From: Lachnospiraceae bacterium
GTDB taxonomy: Bacteria; Bacillota; Clostridia; Lachnospirales; Lachnospiraceae
DNA: 11,661 nucleotides
Direction: 5' to 3'
NCBI GenBank assembly: GCA_009787745.1
Contig: WQST01000058.1
Location: forward strand, 1-11,661
Shown here: positions 1-5,168 of the stretch, piece by piece
Numbering within the stretch: position 1 is the first letter of the stretch
Layout: the number at the start of each line of letters is the position of its first letter
The notes under the pieces: model-generated
Databases searched by the model: none
Told to the model about the DNA's origin: nothing
What the model saw: only the letters and a program-made list of their open reading frames with translations
Translations under genes and position numbers: made by a program

Positions 1-1008
1 ATTACCGTCCTTGTATACTTTCTTGTAAATATTGCTGCCGGCGGGATCTTCTACCCAAAATGAGTCGTTTTTATTTTTCGCGGGGCGATCTTTTCCGTTT
101 CCGGGATTATCGTCAGGCGCGTAAACATACCGAGGCGGTTCATACTTAGAACTGCCGTCCGGATTGACGACTTCATAAACGTGGGGCGGATGCCCGACTT
201 CTTTATAATAATCTCCGTCGTCGCCTTGGAGGATATTGGCTCCGTTACAAGGTTTCCTGGTCAAGCCGGTTAGCGCGTCCAATAAATCCTTGATCGCTTC
301 TAGTATCGAGTTTATGGTCGCGTTTTCGCTGTTTACCACATCGATACCGTTTTCTTTCGCCGTTTCGAGGTGGTTAAGGCTTTCAGGCGTATATTGGCTC
401 GGTACTTCCCCCAATATAATTTCGCCTTTTTGGATCAACTCCAACAAGGTGCTGAGGTCATTTTTTCCGAGCGGCGACTCTACACCGACCAGCAGGGAAA
501 TTTCCCTTTCCACTCCCCAAATATCAATGAAGCCGCCGCGGATAATGGTGGCGCCGCGGCCCACGGATTTTATGCTTCCGTTCGGCATGACCTCCGCGAC
601 CTCCGGATCGAAAGACTCCCAGATAATCGTATCAATCGCCTTTTTCGGCACGGTACTTACCGGGCTGCTTTTGGTAACCCCATCTTCGGCGAAATATATT
701 TCGCCGCCTTGCGCCAGCACATACTCGCTGATAAGCTGCGAATCGCTGATTTGATAGTTGTATAGCGCCACGATACCGCTTTTGCTGCCGACTCCGATTA
801 CAACGCAGCCCGCCTTGTTGCCCGTGACGGTGGCGCTGCCGTTGGCAATTTTCAGGGACGCAACCGCACTGTTGCTACTTTCACCGTCGAAAAAATTGGC
901 GCCGCTGAGCGTGAAACTATTGCCCTTTTCGATTACGCGATATTTATTTGGTTGCGGCAATATAATATCCGCATCGCCTCGTCTTACCTGTTTTACAATT
1001 TTAATCAT
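1..1008 (-). CDS. Ig-like/FIVAR-domain surface-type protein, partial (3' end outside window)
   Basis: An open frame runs from an ATG at 1008 to the left edge with 336 codons and no stop, so the C-terminus is missing. AGGAG (1018-1022) lies 9 nt before the start. I do not recognise a named gene. Residues about 20-85 look like a degenerate Ig-like fold. Residues about 117-176 resemble Big_2 (IIWESFDPEVAEV, then NGSIKSVGRGATII). Residues about 184-246 match the FIVAR pattern (LLELIQKGE, YTPESLNHLETA, NATINSILEAIKDLLDAL), a helical module known from extracellular and cell-wall proteins. From about 257 the chain is Gly/Asp/Pro/Tyr-rich. VYEVVNPDGS (277-286) and IYKKVYKDGN (327-336) look like two units of a repeat about 50 residues apart. 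There is no signal peptide and no transmembrane segment in the visible part. It follows the 1032-2024 gene by 23 nt, so it is probably the third gene of that operon. A role in a spore or cell surface layer is inferred; an anchor beyond the window cannot be excluded. Confidence 0.85.
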   Translation of the reverse strand, partial: MIKIVKQVRRGDADIILPQPNKYRVIEKGNSFTLSGANFFDGESSNSAVASLKIANGSATVTGNKAGCVVIGVGSKSGIVALYNYQISDSQLISEYVLAQGGEIYFAEDGVTKSSPVSTVPKKAIDTIIWESFDPEVAEVMPNGSIKSVGRGATIIRGGFIDIWGVEREISLLVGVESPLGKNDLSTLLELIQKGEIILGEVPSQYTPESLNHLETAKENGIDVVNSENATINSILEAIKDLLDALTGLTRKPCNGANILQGDDGDYYKEVGHPPHVYEVVNPDGSSKYEPPRYVYAPDDNPGNGKDRPAKNKNDSFWVEDPAGSNIYKKVYKDGN

Positions 1009-1031
1009 AGATTTTTTCTCCTGCTTGGGTA

Positions 1032-2024
1032 TTATCCTCCCGAATACAACGAGCCGTCATAGCGTAAAATTACGCGAATTTTCACATCGTTGAATCCGGG
1101 TTTACTGAGAATCAGCGTCTCTTCTATTACGGGATTCTGTAAGGGCGGTAGGGCTTCCCACACGGATTTTTCCGGGAAGCAGTCGTACATAATCGCCGGA
1201 TCGCCGGCTTTATCGACCCCGATCCAGAAGTGCGGATCATGATCCGGTCTTTCCGGCCTAACACGTAAGCCGTCATAATCATTTCCTGACAAGACATCTT
1301 GCAGTTTGATCGAACCGTTGGCAAAGAGCGTGAACGCCGGAATGTCTGAACCGTATTCAAACTTTAGCTTTATCATCAGCGAGAAGCTTTTGTCCAGATC
1401 ACCGTTGGGATCAATGCGGGTATCGTAGGGCCCTTCCCCGTTTTTCAGCGGTAAATCCCGGGACACCGGCTTCGTAACCACAATAGTGATACTGTCGCTG
1501 TGATCGCCGGAGGTGATGGTAATAATCGCCGCACCTTCACCGACGCCGGTGATTACCCCGTTTTGGTCAACCTTTGCGACGCTCTCGTCACTCGAACTCC
1601 AATGCGGCCGCTCACTGCTGTTGGGCGGGACGATTTCATATTTCGGGGTATATTTTTCTCCCACATTAATTTTTTGGTCGCCGCCAAGTATTGTTACGCT
1701 ATCAGTGGTAACCATCCCTTCTTTTAGCTTGGAATAAGCATCCATCGCTGAAGACATTTTTCCCAACAAAAACATCTGGTTCATCGAAACTGTCGAAAGC
1801 ATATTTTTGACACTTTCATTTACTTTAAGAATCTCCGTTACGGTCGGAGGGTGGGGCGGTTGGTTCCCGGAGCCAAGGGTGCCGAGAACATATTGTAGCT
1901 TTTCACCTTCGGCATTTAAGACGTGACTGAGGGCCAGTTCTTCCATCGCGATGGATGAAATGATCTGTACCACTGAGTCCTCAAGGTTTAAGTCCGGATT
2001 TTCCGGAAATTTGGGCATAGACAT
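1032..2024 (-). CDS. Spore-surface-like module protein with Big_2 Ig-like domain and unknown C-terminal domain
   Basis: A 330-residue protein. GGAGG (2034-2038) sits 9 nt before the ATG and 15 nt separate it from the upstream gene's stop, indicating co-transcription. Residues 1-102 repeat the module of the neighbouring 108-residue protein: MSMPKFPE, SIAMEELALSH at 24-34, NAEGEKLQYVLGTL at 37-50, then ILKVNESVKNML and MNQMFLLGKMSSAMDAY. A Pro/His/Gly linker (51-60) sits in the middle of the module. Residues about 106-186 form a Big_2 bacterial Ig-like domain (HWSSSDESVAKVDQNGVITG, then GEGAAIITIT). Residues about 188-330 look beta-rich, with Trp, Tyr and Gly, and I cannot assign them. There is no signal peptide, membrane helix or LPxTG motif, so export by Sec is not supported. 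I recall similar N-termini from collagen-like and Ig-like proteins of spore-forming Firmicutes, but cannot confirm this here. The inferred role is a structural surface component. Confidence 0.9.
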   Translation of the reverse strand: MSMPKFPENPDLNLEDSVVQIISSIAMEELALSHVLNAEGEKLQYVLGTLGSGNQPPHPPTVTEILKVNESVKNMLSTVSMNQMFLLGKMSSAMDAYSKLKEGMVTTDSVTILGGDQKINVGEKYTPKYEIVPPNSSERPHWSSSDESVAKVDQNGVITGVGEGAAIITITSGDHSDSITIVVTKPVSRDLPLKNGEGPYDTRIDPNGDLDKSFSLMIKLKFEYGSDIPAFTLFANGSIKLQDVLSGNDYDGLRVRPERPDHDPHFWIGVDKAGDPAIMYDCFPEKSVWEALPPLQNPVIEETLILSKPGFNDVKIRVILRYDGSLYSGG

Positions 2025-2039
2025 GGTTGTTTACCTCCA

Positions 2040-2366
2040 TTATGATTTTTGGGCGCCGGCTTTTAGTTTAGAATAAGCATCCATTGCCGCGGATAACTTA
2101 CCGAGCAGGAACATCTGATTCATTGAAACGGCCCCCAACATATCCTTAACGCTTTCGTTTACCTTAAGTATATCTTCAAGGCTAATCTTCTGGCCGGAAG
2201 ATCCGGTACCGGTTTCGAGCGTTCCCAAAACATACTGGATCTTTTCTCCCTCGCTATTTATAATATGACTGAGTGCAAGCTCTTCCATCGCGATCGATGA
2301 AATGATCTGAACCATGGAATCTTCAAGGCTCAAGCCGGGAATTTCCGGAAATTTGGGCATTGACAT
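2040..2366 (-). CDS. Stand-alone spore-surface-like module protein (108 aa)
   Basis: A short protein that consists almost entirely of the module found at the N-terminus of the next gene. GGAGG at 2377-2381 precedes the ATG by 10 nt. Visible elements are MSMPKFPE at the start, a helix with SSIAMEELALSHIINSEGEK (residues 23-42), QYVLGTL, a Gly/Ser linker, and a second helical stretch containing ILKVNESVKDML and MNQMFLLGKLSAAMDAYSKLK. It ends right after that helix, with no Ig-like or other effector domain. It is acidic, has no Cys, and has no signal peptide. As the first gene of the operon it could provide a scaffold or filler subunit that polymerises with the module of the longer paralogue; this is inference. 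The DNA of the two modules has many synonymous differences, so the duplication is not recent. Confidence 0.88.
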   Translation of the reverse strand: MSMPKFPEIPGLSLEDSMVQIISSIAMEELALSHIINSEGEKIQYVLGTLETGTGSSGQKISLEDILKVNESVKDMLGAVSMNQMFLLGKLSAAMDAYSKLKAGAQKS

Positions 2367-2389
2367 AATTTTAAAACCTCCAAATTAGT

Positions 2390-2399
2390 TTTTATGCTA
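2390..2399 (-). promoter_or_regulatory. Possible promoter -10 element of the module-protein operon
   Basis: On the minus strand TAGCATAAAA lies about 10 nt before the GGAGG of the 108-residue gene and is identical to the string in the divergent sigma-K-like promoter. The match to CATA-N3-TA is imperfect here (CATAAAAACTA), and the nearest upstream AC is 18 nt away, so the assignment is weak. The short distance to the Shine-Dalgarno site also argues for caution. Confidence 0.22.
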
Positions 2400-2405
2400 C
2401 CTCCG

Positions 2406-2460
2406 AAAACCCAAGTTGAACTGATTTTTGTGGTGGAAAAAGCTTGAGTTTATGGGTTTT
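2406..2460. repeat. Inverted repeat AAAACCCA / TGGGTTTT
   Basis: Perfect 8-bp arms at 2406-2413 and 2453-2460 enclose a 39-nt loop that includes an AAGCTT palindrome. An overlapping second pair (CTCC-g-AAAACC at 2401-2411 with GGTTTTGGAG at 2488-2497) offers an alternative fold. It could be an operator or leader structure of the minus-strand operon. There is no evidence for a specific ligand or protein. Confidence 0.35.
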
Positions 2461-2579
2461 TACACCGCGAAAAATCGTGTGAAACTAGGTTTTGGAGATT
2501 GCCTTTATACATTATATTGCCTTAATCGACAAAACGTTACTGTCGGCATCTTATTATTCACGGCTACGCCGTAGTCTGC

Positions 2580-2606
2580 ACACAAAAAAGAAGTTAGCAT
2601 AAAATA
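2580..2606 (+). promoter_or_regulatory. Possible sigma-K-type sporulation promoter
   Basis: CATAAAATA at 2598-2606 fits the sigma-K -10 pattern CATA-N3-TA, and an AC dinucleotide at 2580-2581 lies 16 nt upstream, where the sigma-K -35 'AC' is expected. The ribosome binding site starts 19 nt after the -10. The motif is short and AT-rich, so chance occurrence is possible. No good TTGACA/TATAAT pair was seen in its place. Confidence 0.4.
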
Positions 2607-2637
2607 ATTGTAAAGTTGCGCAGCAGGAGAAATATTA

Positions 2638-3072
2638 ATGTCGTTACCGAAATTTCCCGACAGCGATACAATCTTAACCCGTGATGAAGCCGTCAACGCC
2701 ATCTTAACCTCTATCGCCATGGAAGAAAGCGCCCTCAGTCACATAATCAATGCGGAAGGTGAAAAAATACAGTATGTACTTGCGAAGAAATGTACTGATT
2801 TATGTGAAGTTATTGCCGTAAATAATAGCGTAGCTTCAGTAATCGACAAAATCATTGACTTACAATTTCTGTTGAAGGTAAAGATGCAGCACGCCAAGGA
2901 TTTCACGAAGCCGACTTATTGCGTGTGTTGCCCGATGGGGCCTGATAATAATTGCCATCCCGACCGGCCGGAGGTTTGCCCGCCGCGTCCGCGTCCGCGC
3001 CCGCCCATGAAGCCCGAACCGCCGAAAAAATGTCATTGCGGCCGGGAGTTCTATCCGGGAAACAATATGTAA
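2638..3072 (+). CDS. Spore-surface-like module protein with Cys/Pro/Arg-rich tail (144 aa)
   Basis: A divergently transcribed relative of the two minus-strand module proteins. AGGAG at 2625-2629 is 8 nt before the ATG. Residues 1-48 keep the signature (MSLPKFPD, SIAMEESALSHIINAEGEK, IQYVL). The linker of the paralogues is replaced by a short Cys-containing stretch (C52, C56). The second helix survives only as VNNSV and LLKVKMQHA. The tail from about residue 91 has seven more Cys (95, 97, 98, 106, 114, 132, 134), a PRPRPRPP run and a CHCG motif, making nine Cys in total. Such tails suit disulphide cross-linking or metal binding, as in many spore coat proteins (family knowledge); the actual role is not established. 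There is no signal peptide. An upstream sigma-K-like element and a strong terminator make it a likely single-gene transcript. Confidence 0.88.
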   Translation: MSLPKFPDSDTILTRDEAVNAILTSIAMEESALSHIINAEGEKIQYVLAKKCTDLCEVIAVNNSVASVIDKIIDLQFLLKVKMQHAKDFTKPTYCVCCPMGPDNNCHPDRPEVCPPRPRPRPPMKPEPPKKCHCGREFYPGNNM

Positions 3073-3162
3073 AAACAAGGAAAAACGTAAAAATCGAAAA
3101 AAATCGAAAAAACCTTCACAGGTATCAGCATTGGGATATGAAATAGGACGAAAAGAATCACC

Positions 3163-3204
3163 AAAATAGACCGCCCAAGCAACCAAACTTTGCGGTCTAT
3201 TTTT
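3163..3204 (+). terminator. Intrinsic terminator after the Cys-rich gene
   Basis: The arms AAAATAGACCGC (3163-3174) and GCGGTCTATTTT (3192-3203) pair perfectly over 12 bp around a 17-nt loop. The plus-strand transcript ends in UUUUU. It lies 90 nt after the stop of the Cys-rich gene. Because the left arm starts with AAAA, the hairpin could also stop minus-strand transcription coming from the kinase side. Confidence 0.8.
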
Positions 3205-3218
3205 ACAATATAGTTTGA

Positions 3219-3300
3219 GTGGCTAGCCACCTATCTTAAGATAGGGTTATATCGGTAGCACTTCTATGCCTTAATTATAAGGCACTAAATGCGGCGCATT
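3219..3300. repeat. Cluster of four short perfect palindromes
   Basis: Four inverted repeats follow each other in 82 bp: GTGGCTAGCCAC (3219-3230), CCTATCTTAAGATAGG (3230-3245, sharing one base with the first), TGCCTTA-atta-TAAGGCA (3267-3284) and AATGCG-g-CGCATT (3288-3300). No T-run follows them, so they are not simple terminators. They lie between convergent genes. They might be a structured RNA, a protein-binding array or an element remnant; nothing seen decides among these. Confidence 0.55.
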
Positions 3301-3366
3301 CATGCTGAGTCTGCGGGAGTTTGAGGGTTCGAGTTTAGAAAGCTTCGGTGCGCTGTTTCGAAAGTA

Positions 3367-4989
3367 TCAACGTCCGATTAAAACCAGCCACTTATAAAGA
3401 ATCTCCATTAAAACCTCAATAGAAATCGGCTTCCCGATATGTCCGTTCATCCCGGAATTGAGGCAAGCTTCGATATCTTCTTTGAAAACATTAGCCGTCA
3501 TAGCGATAATCGCAATATCATAGGCGCGGGGTATCTCCATTTCACGGATCTTTTTCGTTGCGATATGACCGTCCATAACAGGCATTTGCACATCCATCAA
3601 AATCAAATCGTAGCGGTCAGGGTTGGCGGTAAATTTATCAACGGCTTCCTGCCCGTTTTCGGCGAAATCAATGATTATTTTCGTTTCTTCCAAAATAGCT
3701 TGAATGATTTCGCGGTTTATTTCGACATCTTCGGCGACCAAAATCGTATTTTGGCTAAAATCATATTGCTCGCCATTAGGGTCATTAAAGCCATCGTTAA
3801 AGCTATTTCCGTCGCTTTTTTCGATATTTATCGTGAAAATAAATTTAGCACCTTGATTATAATCCGATTCAACCCATATCTTGCCATCCATCATTTCGAC
3901 AATCTGCTTGGAAATCGCCAGACCTAAACCTGTTCCGCCGAATTTTTGTGAGATATTATTATTGGCTTGTTCAAAGGGTTGGAATAGATTCTCCTGCTGC
4001 TTCTTTTCGATCCCAATCCCGTTGTCAGCAATTTCAACGCGAAGAACCGCTGAATCGCCGTTATCGCAGATCTCCGCGGCATTGATTTCAACCCGCCCTT
4101 TTTCAGGGGTAAATTTGACGGCGTTCGCTAATAAGTTCGTAATTACCTGTGATAAGCGCAGTTCATCAGTACTAAAATAAGGAGAAATATTATCAGACAG
4201 ATTGACCGCAAGGTCGATATTTTTTTCATCCGCTTTGATTTTTACGACATTAATGACATTATTGATCATTTTTCGGAAAGAGAACTCATTCTTAGCCAAT
4301 TCAAGCTTTCCTTCTTCAATTTTCGAGATATCCAAAATATCGTTAACTAAGCTGAGAAGCTGTTTCGATGCCGAGTCCGCTTTCTTCAAGCAAATACGGA
4401 TTTTATCCTTGTCGTCTGTTCGTGAAGCGATTTCAATCATCCCGATGATGGCATTTAGAGGGGTACGGATTTCATGGCTCATCCGTGACAAAAACTCGCC
4501 TTTAGCCATCGACGCTTTAATGGCGTTTTCTTCGGCGGCGCGTCTAAGCGCCACTTCATTAGTTTTCATTTCCAGTAAATTGCTGATTGATTCATTGCTA
4601 ATCGTCAGCTTTTTCTGGACATCAATTAAAGATAGGACTGTTTCAATGCGGCGCAGAATTAATGTCTTGATAATGGGTTTCTTAATGTAATCAAAGGCGC
4701 CAAGATTTAAACCTTCCAATTCGCTTTCTAGGTCGTCCTTAGCGGTCAAAAAAATCAGCGGGATATCTTTATATTTAGAATTCTTCTTTAAGATTTTTGC
4801 GGCTTCATAACCGGTCATAATCGGCATCTCAACATCAAGTAAGATTAGATCCGGTATCATTTTTTCAAGCAAAACGAACATATCCGTGGCAGAGTTAACG
4901 GGAAAAATATCATATTTTCCCTTAAGTGCCAATTCGCAGGCGGTTAGATTGGTTGGGTTATCATCAACTAATATAAATTTTTTCTTCAT
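3367..4989 (-). CDS. Soluble hybrid sensor histidine kinase (REC-HisKA-HATPase-REC)
   Basis: A 540-residue two-component phosphorelay protein. An N-terminal receiver (about 1-120) carries D9/D10, phospho-acceptor D52, T82 and K104. A short coiled region (about 122-160) leads to the HisKA dimerisation domain with phospho-acceptor H172 in the SHEIRTPLN motif. The HATPase domain has the N box (N285, N289), G1 DNGIGI (322-327) and G2 GGTGLGLA (351-358). A second receiver (about 413-535) has E420/D421, D466, T498 and K520. There is no transmembrane segment, PAS or GAF domain and no HPt domain, so the kinase is cytosolic and its input probably comes through phosphorylation of the first receiver. 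All key residues are present, so it should be active. The start is set by AGGAG (4993-4997), only 3 nt before the ATG, which is unusually close. No upstream alternative fits better, because the VDD receiver motif begins at residue 8. It has no partner regulator in view, and its target is unknown. Confidence 0.95.
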   Translation of the reverse strand: MKKKFILVDDNPTNLTACELALKGKYDIFPVNSATDMFVLLEKMIPDLILLDVEMPIMTGYEAAKILKKNSKYKDIPLIFLTAKDDLESELEGLNLGAFDYIKKPIIKTLILRRIETVLSLIDVQKKLTISNESISNLLEMKTNEVALRRAAEENAIKASMAKGEFLSRMSHEIRTPLNAIIGMIEIASRTDDKDKIRICLKKADSASKQLLSLVNDILDISKIEEGKLELAKNEFSFRKMINNVINVVKIKADEKNIDLAVNLSDNISPYFSTDELRLSQVITNLLANAVKFTPEKGRVEINAAEICDNGDSAVLRVEIADNGIGIEKKQQENLFQPFEQANNNISQKFGGTGLGLAISKQIVEMMDGKIWVESDYNQGAKFIFTINIEKSDGNSFNDGFNDPNGEQYDFSQNTILVAEDVEINREIIQAILEETKIIIDFAENGQEAVDKFTANPDRYDLILMDVQMPVMDGHIATKKIREMEIPRAYDIAIIAMTANVFKEDIEACLNSGMNGHIGKPISIEVLMEILYKWLVLIGR

Positions 4990-5022
4990 ACACTCCTATT
5001 CCCTTTGTCTTTACACAATTAT

Positions 5023-5051
5023 ACTATATCATTTATAGGGATAATTGGCAA
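5023..5051 (-). promoter_or_regulatory. Sigma-A-type promoter of the hybrid kinase
   Basis: On the minus strand TTGCCA (5051-5046) and TATAGT (5028-5023) are separated by exactly 17 bp. Transcription would start near 5016, leaving a leader of about 27 nt before the kinase ATG. Confidence 0.6.
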
Positions 5052-5063
5052 ATTATTTTTAAA

Positions 5064-5090
5064 GAACAACAGTTTGCGAACAATAGTTCG
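5064..5090. promoter_or_regulatory. Tandem LexA (DinR-type) SOS boxes
   Basis: CGAAC-AATA-GTTCG (5077-5090, extending to GCGAAC/GTTCGC at 5076-5091) fits the Gram-positive LexA pattern GAAC-N4-GTTC. A weaker copy, GAAC-AACA-GTTT, lies at 5064-5075, with the two sites 14 bp apart. They sit just upstream of the uvrB -35 element and just upstream of the kinase -35 on the other strand. SOS control of uvrB is well known in Firmicutes. Whether LexA also affects the kinase is open. Confidence 0.78.
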
Positions 5091-5099
5091 CTTTTGGGC

Positions 5100-5128
5100 T
5101 GTACAAAATAAAATTCTTATGCTATACT
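5100..5128 (+). promoter_or_regulatory. uvrB promoter with extended -10
   Basis: TGTACA (5100-5105) and TATACT (5123-5128) are 17 bp apart, and a TG one base before the -10 (5120-5121) makes an extended -10. The -35 matches consensus at four of six bases. It lies directly after the LexA boxes. Confidence 0.6.
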
Positions 5129-5168
5129 AGCTGAAAGCGAATTTTAGTGTGTAACAGGAGTTGATGTG

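Larger units (their letters stand above)
2367..2637. other. Divergent intergenic region between module-protein genes
   Basis: These 271 bp hold the start signals of both module-protein transcription units and no convincing gene. Both sides carry the same TAGCATAAAA string shortly before their ribosome binding sites (2595-2604 on plus; around 2390-2399 on minus). Other contents are a long-range inverted repeat (2406-2460), a partly nested one (2401-2411 with 2488-2497), and an odd palindrome CTACG-C-CGTAG at 2564-2574. The middle part (about 2500-2560) shows nothing I can name. Confidence 0.6.
3073..3366. other. Convergent intergenic region, no gene seen
   Basis: These 294 bp between the Cys-rich gene and the hybrid kinase contain an A-rich start (3073-3120), the terminator at 3163-3204 and the palindrome cluster at 3219-3300. 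The last 65 bp have no recognised signal. Short open frames here lack ribosome binding sites. Confidence 0.6.

Noticed and set aside
236..1093. Plus-strand open frames of 110-170 codons opposite the left-edge gene
   Set aside because: They have no domain-like sequence or convincing ribosome binding site. The minus-strand frame has a strong AGGAG and Ig-like/FIVAR-like patterns.
2453..2465. Right arm TGGGTTTT followed by T as a plus-strand terminator
   Set aside because: No plus-strand gene ends upstream of it, and the 39-nt loop is too long for a typical intrinsic terminator.
2505..2720. 71-codon minus-strand frame across the start of the Cys-rich gene
   Set aside because: It overlaps the conserved module antisense, shows no recognisable motif and would cover the likely promoter.
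2860..3186. Minus-strand frame opposite the Cys-rich gene, and a second plus-strand frame at 2952-3146
   Set aside because: Both are Arg/Pro-rich by-products of the GC-rich tail. The 2638-3072 frame has the conserved module and a good ribosome binding site.
3320..3345. GGTTCGAGT resembles the T-loop of a tRNA
   Set aside because: The flanking five bases do not pair, and no acceptor, D or anticodon stem can be placed around it.
1..3366. Prophage or mobile element origin of the module-protein region
   Set aside because: No integrase, transposase, phage structural gene or flanking direct repeat is visible in the window; it remains possible only beyond the left edge.
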